Virus record (IMG/VR): IMGVR_UViG_3300023116_006663
Location: 1-21,738 of that record
DNA: 21,738 bases
Strand: one strand, 5' to 3'
Source of the DNA: a virus
Part shown: positions 8,207 through 16,090 of the stretch, in pieces
Position numbering within the stretch: the first letter of the stretch is position 1
Layout: each line of letters starts with the position of its first letter
Program-made: the position numbers and the translations under genes
Notes under the pieces: model-generated
Seen by the model: only the letters and a program-made list of their open reading frames with translations
The model's database searches: none
Told to the model about the DNA's origin: nothing

Positions 8207-8820
8207 TTCCCTGTACCATAATGAGGATATTTCGATTGATAAGTATAATGAATTATGTCCTCTGGAATAGACGATGTTTTATTCCACGTATGCTTTGTAG
8301 GTGTGTTAGTAGAAAGACCGTTATCTTCTACAATAAAATATATAGGCAAATCAAAATTCCTAGAATATTTATGTACTTCATAAAAAATACCCGATTCATA
8401 GCACATGTCTCCTACAAAACACCAAACTTTATCATTATATCCATTACGTTTTATAGATGCAGCTACTCCTAAAGCAATAGACAAACCACCTCCTACAATT
8501 GCAGAACTATAAAATTTTTCATCAATATTACAAATAGTTATACTTTTACCTTTTAAAATTTCATCTTCTAACCAATTTTGATCTATTCCTTTTAATAATG
8601 CATGATAATGATTTCTCCATGTAGAAAACACCCAATCAGATTTTTTTATCCGCTGGAAAATTTCAATTAATTCTATTTCATTGCCATTTGACAAATGCAC
8701 AGGTCCTCTTATTTTACCTGATTCCCAATGTATAACAATTTTATTTTCAAAATCAATTAAATCATTCTTATCATACTCTATATGCCTTACTATTGGATAT
8801 TTTTCTAAATTTTTAATCAT
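8191..8820 (-). CDS. E1-alpha-like ThDP enzyme subunit, minimal form
   Basis: The 209-residue protein resembles the core of E1 alpha subunits of 2-oxoacid dehydrogenases. STWRNHYHALLKGI (66-79) aligns with the family's arginine/histidine-rich substrate-side loop. SSAIVGGGLSIALGVA (105-120) is the cofactor-domain helix. GDM at 137-139 through Asn167 in VEDN has the length of the ThDP/Mg motif (GD, about 28 residues, N). Normal E1 alpha subunits have about 330-370 residues, so this one lacks the N-terminal extension and much of the C-terminal phosphorylation-loop region. The probable partner is the E1-beta-like protein at 3308-3832. The two would form one complete ThDP site between them. Both gene ends overlap their neighbours (8 and 16 bases). 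Alternatives are a split decarboxylase or transketolase-like enzyme, but the motifs fit E1 best. Confidence 0.83.
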   Translation of the reverse strand: MIKNLEKYPIVRHIEYDKNDLIDFENKIVIHWESGKIRGPVHLSNGNEIELIEIFQRIKKSDWVFSTWRNHYHALLKGIDQNWLEDEILKGKSITICNIDEKFYSSAIVGGGLSIALGVAASIKRNGYNDKVWCFVGDMCYESGIFYEVHKYSRNFDLPIYFIVEDNGLSTNTPTKHTWNKTSSIPEDIIHYTYQSKYPHYGTGKWVVF

Positions 8821-9535
8821 ACTTACCTTTTAAATGTTCTATAATTCTATTTGCGATTACTTCATGCCCTTCTACAGAAAAATGTTGGTTATTTACAGGA
8901 AAATTAGGTAAATCTAGTAACCTTAATTTTTGATTTGCGATAAATTGCGATAAATCTGTTCCGTCAAATGTTAGTATAGTTTTTGAACTTTTTAAAGTAT
9001 CGCCTGTTTCATACATCAACCAAACTACATTAATATTTTTTGATTGCAAATATTTTGTATGAACCTCAATATTTTGCAAAAGATTTCTGTATTCTATTTC
9101 TTTATCATAAAAATGCCGCAAATACATTTCATAATATTTTTTAGCATAATCTAGTATTCTTTCAAAATTGCTAATTGTTAAAAATTTTTCTTGTTTAATA
9201 TCATATACCATAATTCTTGACAAAAGTGTAGTTTGTACAGTTACAAGCAAATCACTTCCATTTTCTACGTTTTGAGTTTTTTCATATAATTTTTTAAAAA
9301 TTAAACTGTTTGACGATCCAGATACAGCAAAATTATCAAAATCACAATTAAGATTTCTTGCAAGATACGCCGGATAAGAATTATTATACATATAATCTCT
9401 ATATATAGTCTCTAATTCTAAATTATTTTTATTACCTAAATTACTAGATAAATATTGATGATAATATGGAGTTTCAAGACCATTACCTTCAGTAAAGCTA
9501 CATCCAAAAGACAATATCTTTTTATATATTTTCAT
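8813..9535 (-). CDS. SGNH-type hydrolase or acyltransferase (third of three)
   Basis: I place the start at 9535, giving 240 residues. A further in-frame codon at 9574 would overlap the RmlC-like gene by 43 bases, whereas the ATG at 9535 overlaps its stop as ATGA and has AGAGAG upstream. FGCSFTEGNGL (10-20) carries the nucleophile Ser13. FAVSGSSNS (69-77) fits block II, and HFSVEGHEVIA (218-228) gives the catalytic His224 at the expected place, about 17 residues from the C-terminus. The aspartate normally three residues before the histidine is replaced by serine (SVEGH), so the acidic partner is unclear. No signal peptide is present. It is distinct from the other two SGNH proteins, which suggests separate acyl positions or substrates rather than redundancy. 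Confidence 0.8.
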   Translation of the reverse strand: MKIYKKILSFGCSFTEGNGLETPYYHQYLSSNLGNKNNLELETIYRDYMYNNSYPAYLARNLNCDFDNFAVSGSSNSLIFKKLYEKTQNVENGSDLLVTVQTTLLSRIMVYDIKQEKFLTISNFERILDYAKKYYEMYLRHFYDKEIEYRNLLQNIEVHTKYLQSKNINVVWLMYETGDTLKSSKTILTFDGTDLSQFIANQKLRLLDLPNFPVNNQHFSVEGHEVIANRIIEHLKGKYD

Positions 9536-10077
9536 ATATCTCTCTTTTGTAATATAGGGCAATCTGTAGGCCACTCAATTTCATATTGAGGATCGTTCCA
9601 TTTAATAACGCTTTGTTTATTTTCGTCTACATAATCTCCATTATAAAACATAGTGTAATGAAAAATACAATCCGACAATGCAAAATGACCGTTTGCGAAC
9701 CCAGGAGGTATCAAAACTTGATCTCGTAATTTATCGTTAATTACATATGATTCCCATTTTCCGAACGTAGAGCTATCGGCCCTAACATCTAAAACAACCA
9801 AGTAAATATCTCCTACGATAGCCTGCACTAATTTATAAGTTTTATTATCATAATGCAACCCTCTTAGAACATTTTTATAAGATTTAGAAAATCTGCTATG
9901 TATATTTGAATTAATTGTTACAAAATTATTTACAGGATGATATGTAGAATGATATGTAGTAAATATTTGCCCTCTGTATTCGTGATATACACTAGGAGTA
10001 AAAATAGGAATCTCTTTATCAAAAGTAGTTAGATAACTTATATCAAACTCATTCCATTTTTTCTTTTTGTAATTCAT
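9532..10077 (-). CDS. RmlC-like dTDP-4-keto-sugar 3,5-epimerase
   Basis: The protein has 181 residues, the standard length for RmlC cupins. The family signature is nearly complete: LRGLHYD (71-77) with the catalytic-base position at His75, YKLVQAIVGDIYLVVLDVR (81-99), STFGKWES (103-110), IPPGFANGH (123-131), a tyrosine at 141 near the usual acid position, and KWNDP near 159-163 leading into EIEWP and PILQKRD. RmlC enzymes epimerise C3 and C5 of a dTDP-4-keto-6-deoxy sugar; relatives epimerise only one carbon. RmlA, RmlB and RmlD are not in the window, so the substrate would come from the host or from genes elsewhere. The family call is firm; exact specificity is not. The ATG overlaps the upstream gene's stop as ATGA. 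Confidence 0.9.
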   Translation of the reverse strand: MNYKKKKWNEFDISYLTTFDKEIPIFTPSVYHEYRGQIFTTYHSTYHPVNNFVTINSNIHSRFSKSYKNVLRGLHYDNKTYKLVQAIVGDIYLVVLDVRADSSTFGKWESYVINDKLRDQVLIPPGFANGHFALSDCIFHYTMFYNGDYVDENKQSVIKWNDPQYEIEWPTDCPILQKRDI

Positions 10078-11477
10078 GTATTTTCTATTTTACTTTGCAA
10101 AAAATTTAGCATTTCTAAATTCAATTTTTCACTATCATTAAAATTAATTAATACTTTATAATTATGTTCGTATATTTCATACATTGACCAATACATTTTT
10201 TCTATTTCATCTATAGGCAATGCAGCTAACCTTTCTATTTCATTTAATATCGCCCTGAATCTATGACTTTCATTTTCAATCGAATCATAAGATTCGTTAA
10301 TATAAGGATGAAAGGTTTTAAATCCTAATTTGTGTAACATTTTTAAAGCACCGGGAAACGCTATAAAAATAAATGGCATAAAATGTGCAATCGGTTTAAA
10401 AACTTTTTCAGTAAGAGATTTATGCTCTCCATGAGTAAATGTCTCTGAACATATATATATGTAACTTTGATTGTAAGAAATAGGTGCCTCGTTTGGCCAA
10501 TCTGCAACACTATCTACTGTAGATCTAGGCTCATAATGCAAATTTTTTGGTAAAATCTTATGCAAAGCTAAAATTTTATCATGATTTAATTGTGTATTAA
10601 ATTTATCTGCCATCCACGACAATGTACCTACATCAAACACATTTGGATTCAAACAAGACCAATCTATCTTGTGGAGTAAATTTTTTGTTGTAAAAGCAGC
10701 AAGAAAAAACAATCTATGTTGTCTTGGTGATCTAACCTTAAATAAAAAATAGTATTTCCTTTGTACCTTTTTCAATTTTCTAACATCATTAACTGGTTTT
10801 GTCGAATAAGTAAAACTAGACTGACATATTACAAAAGGAAAATTAAAAACTTTTAACCGTTGTCTTTCAGGAGCAAACCATTTTTCGTATAATGATTTAC
10901 CATTGAAAGTATTAAAACCGAGTACAATTTGATCTGCAGGTATATTACATCCACGTAAAGAATTATGTAACTTTTCATATGTAAGTTTATCTATAAAATT
11001 TTCCTGCCCATAATCTAAAAATATAACACATTTTCTATTTTGAACATCTTCTAAGACCTGTTTAGATATATATTTCCAAAAAAATTCTCCACTTAATTTA
11101 GTGTTTAAATCATAACCAGAAAAATCTTCTATATGAGGAGACATTTTTATAGGATATATATATTTTTCGTTATGTCTTTTACAATCATATACAGATTTTT
11201 CTATAATTTTTACTTTTTTATAATATGAATTTGCTAATATATTACTGTGATTAGTGCTGTTAGGCCAATGTCCTTTTTGGTTGCGAAATAGAAACTGATG
11301 AATTTTTAAATAATCTGTTTCCATATTCGGAGAAGTTAAAGCTTGATCAGATCTTGTAGCTACATGCTGGCTATACATATAATTTAAATGAAATAATTCT
11401 GGCCACAAAGCATTTGGCACAAAAAAATTAGGAAAAACATAATCATAACCAAATATTAATTTGTGTGTATTAGACAT
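10074..11477 (-). CDS. Large putative GT-B-like phage protein, SEKT family
   Basis: The protein has 467 residues, almost exactly the length of the paralogue at 6806-8206. Shared landmarks are KVRSPRQHR (247-255), an arginine-rich segment preceding a helix, then SETF (344-347), LTEKVFKPI (355-363), LGFKTF (384-389) and PYINESYD (391-398). The central VIFLDYGQENF segment looks like a Rossmann-type strand and loop. N-terminal halves of the paralogues share little, so acceptor specificity may differ. No signal peptide is present. Only 12 bases separate it from the radical SAM gene upstream, and no Shine-Dalgarno is evident. Glycosyltransferase is my inference from motif order and context; an unrelated phage-specific enzyme is possible. 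Confidence 0.75.
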   Translation of the reverse strand: MSNTHKLIFGYDYVFPNFFVPNALWPELFHLNYMYSQHVATRSDQALTSPNMETDYLKIHQFLFRNQKGHWPNSTNHSNILANSYYKKVKIIEKSVYDCKRHNEKYIYPIKMSPHIEDFSGYDLNTKLSGEFFWKYISKQVLEDVQNRKCVIFLDYGQENFIDKLTYEKLHNSLRGCNIPADQIVLGFNTFNGKSLYEKWFAPERQRLKVFNFPFVICQSSFTYSTKPVNDVRKLKKVQRKYYFLFKVRSPRQHRLFFLAAFTTKNLLHKIDWSCLNPNVFDVGTLSWMADKFNTQLNHDKILALHKILPKNLHYEPRSTVDSVADWPNEAPISYNQSYIYICSETFTHGEHKSLTEKVFKPIAHFMPFIFIAFPGALKMLHKLGFKTFHPYINESYDSIENESHRFRAILNEIERLAALPIDEIEKMYWSMYEIYEHNYKVLINFNDSEKLNLEMLNFLQSKIENT

Positions 11478-11489
11478 ATTTTTATTTAT

Positions 11490-12896
11490 CTATAAAAAAG
11501 TTCCACAATGTTTATAAAATTCTTCCATTTGTGGAAATGTTTGAACAAAGTTTGTGTTTCTTCGTTTGTCGTGCTCATCTACGAATAATCGAAAATTTTT
11601 CCTATTGTAATCATTATATGCTTCATTCTCTTTTTTAGGATGGGTCAATACCATTTCGTAAATTCTTTTCATCCTTTCTGCTTCGTGTTCATGAAATCCC
11701 ATCATTGCGCTACCTTGCCAATTCTTATTTTCTAGATTAGTATAGATAAATGTTACTTGATCATAAACATCTTTAACAAAATCTTCAGTTAAAATAAAAA
11801 CAGATTGATGTGTAGGATATCTTAAATAAGGTATATCTAACAATACAGGTGATGATGTATAAAATTTAGGATTCCAGTATTCTTTTTTTAATCTTACAAC
11901 ATCTTTTAAAAAATCAATATAGCTTGGAATACTTAGTGCATTATAAGTACTCATAATTGTAAAACCTAAACCTGGAACTTCTTTTAACATTTTTTCTATA
12001 TTAGACAACCATAAATTATAATCTAAACCAAATCTAATATATTCTGCTTGATTACCATGCGCTTCGCAACTGGTAAAAACTTTAAATTTTTTAACTTTCT
12101 TTTCATTAATTATTATTTTAACTTTTTCTATAAATTTATTTAATAAATCAGTTGGAGGACACATATTAGCATTGATACTTAAATTTAAATTTGGATTAGG
12201 ATTTTCAATTATATAATCCAAAAATTTATAAGTTTCTTTATTCAATAATGGTTCTCCTCCAGTTATTCTAAAATGTTCAACTTTATTAGCTATATCAGGC
12301 CACCATTTCCAAAATGCATCTATATATGGATTTTTATCTTTATAAGGTATTGGCAATGTGTTTTGCTTTTTAAGTGTATCAATATTATTAAAACTATCAG
12401 CTGTAGGATATGCACCATAAGCTTCAATTTCTTCCATCCATTTACTACTGATATGAGGAGCGCAGTAACTACATTTAAAGTTACATACATTTCCAAAACT
12501 TACTTCTAAATACGAAGGTACTTCATCTACATCCCAAGGTTTATTTTTTATATCATCGATATATGGTGCCGACCATGTATCAGCAGTTTTAAAAACTCTA
12601 TCGCTTATACTATCGCTGTTATTATCTTCTACCCGCCAACAATAATCACATTCTGGAGGTCTTTCTCCTTCTAGCATCATTTTCCGCAACATTTTCTTAT
12701 GCTTAGTATTATGCAAAGCACTTGGATTTTCTTTTAATTCGTCTAACGGAACTTTATGTGTTACAGGATGATGGCAACTGTGAGTGTGACCATTCTGTAA
12801 ATGAATTGTGACTTGTTTCCATTTTGCTGCACAAAAAGTAGGACTAATTTTGTCCATTACATCATATTTGAATTTGACTAGATTTTCTAATCCCAA
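11490..12896 (-). CDS. Radical SAM enzyme with N-terminal twitch-type cysteine domain
   Basis: The protein has 468 residues. The radical SAM core has CxxxCxxC at Cys138, Cys142 and Cys145 and TGGEP at 212-216. Before it, FCAAKW, SCHHP and ECDYCW supply Cys22, Cys41, Cys83 and Cys86, a set matching the N-terminal twitch domain of the family called twitch domain-containing radical SAM protein. These would ligate an auxiliary iron-sulphur cluster placed before the core rather than after it. Members are common in marine phages and in glycan or peptide-modification clusters, but their reaction is not known to me. The start is TTG, chosen because AAGGAG sits 8 bases upstream while the next in-frame ATG (codon 14) has no such site. 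It follows a glycosyltransferase gene. Confidence 0.87.
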   Translation of the reverse strand: MGLENLVKFKYDVMDKISPTFCAAKWKQVTIHLQNGHTHSCHHPVTHKVPLDELKENPSALHNTKHKKMLRKMMLEGERPPECDYCWRVEDNNSDSISDRVFKTADTWSAPYIDDIKNKPWDVDEVPSYLEVSFGNVCNFKCSYCAPHISSKWMEEIEAYGAYPTADSFNNIDTLKKQNTLPIPYKDKNPYIDAFWKWWPDIANKVEHFRITGGEPLLNKETYKFLDYIIENPNPNLNLSINANMCPPTDLLNKFIEKVKIIINEKKVKKFKVFTSCEAHGNQAEYIRFGLDYNLWLSNIEKMLKEVPGLGFTIMSTYNALSIPSYIDFLKDVVRLKKEYWNPKFYTSSPVLLDIPYLRYPTHQSVFILTEDFVKDVYDQVTFIYTNLENKNWQGSAMMGFHEHEAERMKRIYEMVLTHPKKENEAYNDYNRKNFRLFVDEHDKRRNTNFVQTFPQMEEFYKHCGTFL

Positions 12897-12903
12897 AACA
12901 AAA

Positions 12904-12909
12904 ACTCCT
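12904..12909 (-). promoter_or_regulatory. Strong Shine-Dalgarno that fixes a TTG start
   Basis: AAGGAG reads on the minus strand 8 bases before the TTG at 12894-12896 and overlaps the stop codon of the upstream glycosyltransferase. It is one of the best ribosome binding sites in the operon, and it supports TTG as the real start of the twitch-type radical SAM gene. Confidence 0.75.
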
Positions 12910-13823
12910 TAATAAAAATTTTTTCCTAATCTAGTAGGATTATTATATACTTTTTTAAAAAAAACGCTTTGATCATTTTCTAATGGTACTTTTGAAATCG
13001 GTATTTCTAAATATTTTATTAATTCTTTACCTACATATTCAATGTTGTTATGTAAATTGTTTTCTGATATATTTTCATACTCTTTTTTCCATAAATTATT
13101 TAAATATTCAAAATCTCTAACATTTATATAATCCCAATCTGTACACATGGTTTTATATAATCCTTCTCTAGCTCCATATATTGCCCAATCACCATTCTGT
13201 ATATCTAAACCAATCATACACCATATATATAATCTATGTAAATTTCTCCAATGGTTTTTTTTAAATTCTTCTATAGTTGGTTTTTTTCCTTGTTCTAGAG
13301 ACATTTTTACACCTTCTCTAAAACCTGCTCTCCACGCTTGCTGTGGAGTAGCATTATTATAAATTGTAGAAAAACAATGATCAACTTGAATATAATTTAT
13401 ATCCCAACAAAATTCAACTTGTGCTTGTAAATTATTAGGATCAGCATTTTCATGAGTTTTCATATTTAATGCATATTCTTTTGGCCAGCATTTTATTCCT
13501 CCATTGCCATAAATTAAACCATTTATAATATTATAAGCAGACCAAGAAATTACTGATTTTTCTAAAACAACATGAGATTCAATTTCTACTTCTTGCTGAA
13601 GCAAATTCTCTGTTACAATATTATCACCGTCTATTGTAACAAATCTATCTGTTTCTGATAACTCTGCACAAGCTTTGTGTGCGTTATCTGATCCTTTTAC
13701 ACCATGTACTCGTTTAGCCCACGGAACTTTTTTACACAAATCAGAATAATTTTTTTCTGCATTTGGCTCATCATAACTTAAATAAATTATATCATAATCT
13801 AAAACTTTAACACTATTAGTCAT
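12909..13823 (-). CDS. GT-A glycosyltransferase
   Basis: The protein has 304 residues. A YDIIYLSYDEP strand opens the nucleotide-binding half, followed by VHGVKGSDNAH (39-49) and the metal-binding DGD at 65-67. YGNGGIKCWP (105-114) and YGAREG (216-221) match the second half of the 564-residue fusion protein at 1604-3298, making the two paralogues. This copy lacks the N-terminal repeats and has about 55 extra residues at the C-terminus. GT-A enzymes with DxD use a nucleotide sugar and a divalent metal; donor and acceptor cannot be read from the sequence. Its start overlaps the unknown 187-residue gene as ATGACTAA. Confidence 0.82.
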   Translation of the reverse strand: MTNSVKVLDYDIIYLSYDEPNAEKNYSDLCKKVPWAKRVHGVKGSDNAHKACAELSETDRFVTIDGDNIVTENLLQQEVEIESHVVLEKSVISWSAYNIINGLIYGNGGIKCWPKEYALNMKTHENADPNNLQAQVEFCWDINYIQVDHCFSTIYNNATPQQAWRAGFREGVKMSLEQGKKPTIEEFKKNHWRNLHRLYIWCMIGLDIQNGDWAIYGAREGLYKTMCTDWDYINVRDFEYLNNLWKKEYENISENNLHNNIEYVGKELIKYLEIPISKVPLENDQSVFFKKVYNNPTRLGKNFY

Positions 13824-14379
13824 TATTCCTTATATGAAGATATGATTCAAAAATTTTATTTGTATACAAACTTATATTACAATTTTTATTAGATTCAAAA
13901 TTAAAACTAAAAGGTAATATAAAATATTTTTGTTTAATAAACTGTTGTAAATTAACGGCTAATGATTTGTAAAGAACATTAGGATTGTATTCTTCAGTAA
14001 TGCTAAAAAATAAATTCCTATTTAAGAATATTTTTTTATCTATAATTTTATTACACAATTGATATGAAGGTAAAAATTTCCAACATGTATTTTTAAAGTC
14101 TTGTACGATAGTTATTTCTGAATCATTTGAAATATTTCCTGTTGGTATTCGGTAAACCAATTTATCAATGGTCAAATTTTTATAATAATTTATTTCATTT
14201 GCTATTAATTCCATTTTATTCGTTAAAGCATTATAGCTAACTTTATAATTAGAAAAAGATTCTATACCATTAATTAAATTTTTTACATCTTCGTAATCAA
14301 CTTCTATACATTCTTTATCTTTTTTAAAATTTAGAATATCTAATATTCTACCGGTATTTTCATCATATGTGATAAACAT
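13816..14379 (-). CDS. Protein of unknown function between glycosyltransferases
   Basis: The protein has 187 residues, is rich in lysine, asparagine, isoleucine and phenylalanine, and has no recognisable catalytic motif, signal peptide or membrane segment. The N-terminus (MFITYDENTGRILDIL) reads as a short beta hairpin of a kind I associate with small phage tail-region proteins; the middle YKVSYNALTNKMELI also looks strand-rich. Its DNA appears even more AT-rich than most of the window. It starts three bases after the preceding glycosyltransferase and overlaps the next by 8 bases, so it is translated as part of the set. It could be an acceptor or adaptor protein that the glycosyltransferases act on, but this is speculation. 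Confidence 0.7.
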   Translation of the reverse strand: MFITYDENTGRILDILNFKKDKECIEVDYEDVKNLINGIESFSNYKVSYNALTNKMELIANEINYYKNLTIDKLVYRIPTGNISNDSEITIVQDFKNTCWKFLPSYQLCNKIIDKKIFLNRNLFFSITEEYNPNVLYKSLAVNLQQFIKQKYFILPFSFNFESNKNCNISLYTNKIFESYLHIRNND

Positions 14380-14382
14380 AAA

Positions 14383-15204
14383 TTAAGCACTTTCATATTT
14401 TTTAATTATATCGTCATTGATAAAATTATTGCTAGCATAATGAAATATTCCTTTTTGTAAATAATTACCAATTAATAATCTCAAGTCTCTAGTCAAATAA
14501 GTTCCAATTTTAAATTGCCAATCTTCTTCAGGATATTTCCAATCTTGTATCATGGGCTTCATATGTGTGAAAAAAATTGTTTTTTCTAACTTATTAGTTA
14601 TTACATTATCTATATTTAAAATTTTACTTACAATTGCATGAGTTAAATCCATACTAGGATTTTTTGGATAATTATTTTTACAAAATGATCCATAAAATAA
14701 TTGCCAGTTGTTATTTACTATTTCTACCCATTTAAAAAATTGATGTGAAATATCATTTTTCTTAAAATAAAAAATTGTAGAATATATGTTAGGCAAATTA
14801 TTATTATCAAATTGTTTCCTATAATAATTACTTGTAACTATATCTCCCCTATATGTGTACGCCTTAGTAGGAAAATATAAATAATATTTTCCTAAAAACT
14901 CCCACCAATGATCTATATTTTCTAGCACTAATAAATCACTATCTAAAACAACAGTTTCTTCATATGGTGTGCAATGATATAATTTCCATCTCGAAAAAAT
15001 TTGATATCTAGAATCATCCTCTTGGTCTTTCCAAGGCACTGTAATAATATTGTCAAAAACCTTTTTTATATGATTAGGAACATTATTATCAGTTACAATA
15101 CTAATAGGAAATTTATTATTAGTTCTTTTTAAACTTAAAGCTAATACATACGCTTGATGCAAATATAATTCACCGTTTGCATAAACTAAAAAACCTTTAC
15201 TCAT
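14383..15204 (-). CDS. GT-A (family 8-like) glycosyltransferase
   Basis: I place the start at 15204, giving 273 residues. A second ATG at 15216 adds four residues (MSIY), but the internal MSKG start aligns with the paralogue's MSKG and gives the 8-base ATGAGTAA overlap used elsewhere in the operon. The N-terminus (GFLVYANG, then QAYVLALSLK) is a typical opening strand and helix, SIVTDN follows, and VVLDSDLLVLEN contains the DSD metal-binding triplet at 88-90. A late FFTHMKP histidine is in the region where family 8 enzymes have a metal ligand. It is a paralogue of the protein at 15197-16090. Transferase activity is well supported by motif; sugar and acceptor are unknown. Confidence 0.8.
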   Translation of the reverse strand: MSKGFLVYANGELYLHQAYVLALSLKRTNNKFPISIVTDNNVPNHIKKVFDNIITVPWKDQEDDSRYQIFSRWKLYHCTPYEETVVLDSDLLVLENIDHWWEFLGKYYLYFPTKAYTYRGDIVTSNYYRKQFDNNNLPNIYSTIFYFKKNDISHQFFKWVEIVNNNWQLFYGSFCKNNYPKNPSMDLTHAIVSKILNIDNVITNKLEKTIFFTHMKPMIQDWKYPEEDWQFKIGTYLTRDLRLLIGNYLQKGIFHYASNNFINDDIIKKYESA

Positions 15205-16090
15205 GTAAATACTCATCTATACATCTATTTAAACTGAATTTATTCATAACATGAATATTGTGCTCTTTCCAATTTACAAGGGTGTACTCGCCATTATAAT
15301 CTTTCTTTTGTAACAAAAAAATCACACTATTGTTTCTAATTTGCCAACAAATATCTCTATCACTTGTATAAAACAATTTACCTGGTAAAGGTCTTGCAAA
15401 AGTGCCTTTTTTATAACCATTCATAATATGTATTGCTATGCTAAAAAGATGATCATTTCTAAAAATATTTGTTTTTATTTGATACATAGATCTATAATGT
15501 TGCCAATTATCCTGGATATGCTGTAACAAATCGAAAAATATTTTATTTTCATTAGTTTTTCTAAAAAAAACTGCAGTTGCCCAATAAAACTTAATTCCAG
15601 CATCAGACAAATAACTAAATTCCGTATGATCTCTAAAAGTACATAAGTCATATGCATCATCATAAATCAAAAAATCATTTGCTTGGCTAAAGCAAACTTC
15701 TAGATTTTTATTTAATATCAAATAATCTGTATCTAACAGTATTGTTTCGTCATAAGGCGAAATATCATATGCAGTAGAACGTAATTGGTTTTTAAACTGT
15801 AATTTTTTACTATATAATGCTCCATCTTTATAAGTTCTAGAAGTATGATTCTCATATCTACTTAAAACTGTGTTTAATGCAATGTCTGTATCATTCCATA
15901 CTACTTTAATTACTCTATCAAATATTTTATTGTAATTAGGAAAATTTTGTTCTAAGTAGTTAAAACTATCTGTAACAACGGTAGTAGGTAAATTTAATAT
16001 TTTCTTAGCTTGTATAGCTAAAAAATATGCTTGCTTTACATAATCAATTTGCAAATTATTCCTAGCATATAATAAAATTCCTTTACTCAT
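15197..16090 (-). CDS. GT-A (family 8-like) glycosyltransferase
   Basis: The protein has 297 residues. GILLYARN, a QAYFLAIQAKK helix and TTVVTDS open the nucleotide-binding fold, and TILLDTDYLIL carries the DTD metal-binding triplet at 120-122. ATAVFFRK and later strands align with the paralogue at 14383-15204, though identity is modest. The two neighbouring copies probably arose by an old duplication and could add successive sugars. The ATG overlaps the stop of the upstream small phage gene as ATGA. No signal peptide or membrane anchor is visible, so it acts in the cytoplasm. Confidence 0.8.
   Translation of the reverse strand: MSKGILLYARNNLQIDYVKQAYFLAIQAKKILNLPTTVVTDSFNYLEQNFPNYNKIFDRVIKVVWNDTDIALNTVLSRYENHTSRTYKDGALYSKKLQFKNQLRSTAYDISPYDETILLDTDYLILNKNLEVCFSQANDFLIYDDAYDLCTFRDHTEFSYLSDAGIKFYWATAVFFRKTNENKIFFDLLQHIQDNWQHYRSMYQIKTNIFRNDHLFSIAIHIMNGYKKGTFARPLPGKLFYTSDRDICWQIRNNSVIFLLQKKDYNGEYTLVNWKEHNIHVMNKFSLNRCIDEYLHE

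Noticed and set aside
3308-8820. The ThDP pair as an ordinary pyruvate dehydrogenase for energy metabolism
   Set aside because: Both subunits are far too short, the E1-beta C-terminal domain is missing, no E2 or lipoyl gene is visible, and the context is sugar modification.
11478-11495. GATAAATA near the start of the gene at 10074-11477, resembling a late promoter
   Set aside because: It is only a few bases from the ATG, leaving no room for a leader, and imperfect matches are common in AT-rich DNA.
15475-15663. Short same-strand open frame inside a glycosyltransferase gene
   Set aside because: It is an alternative frame of a well-supported gene with no ribosome site or conserved motif.
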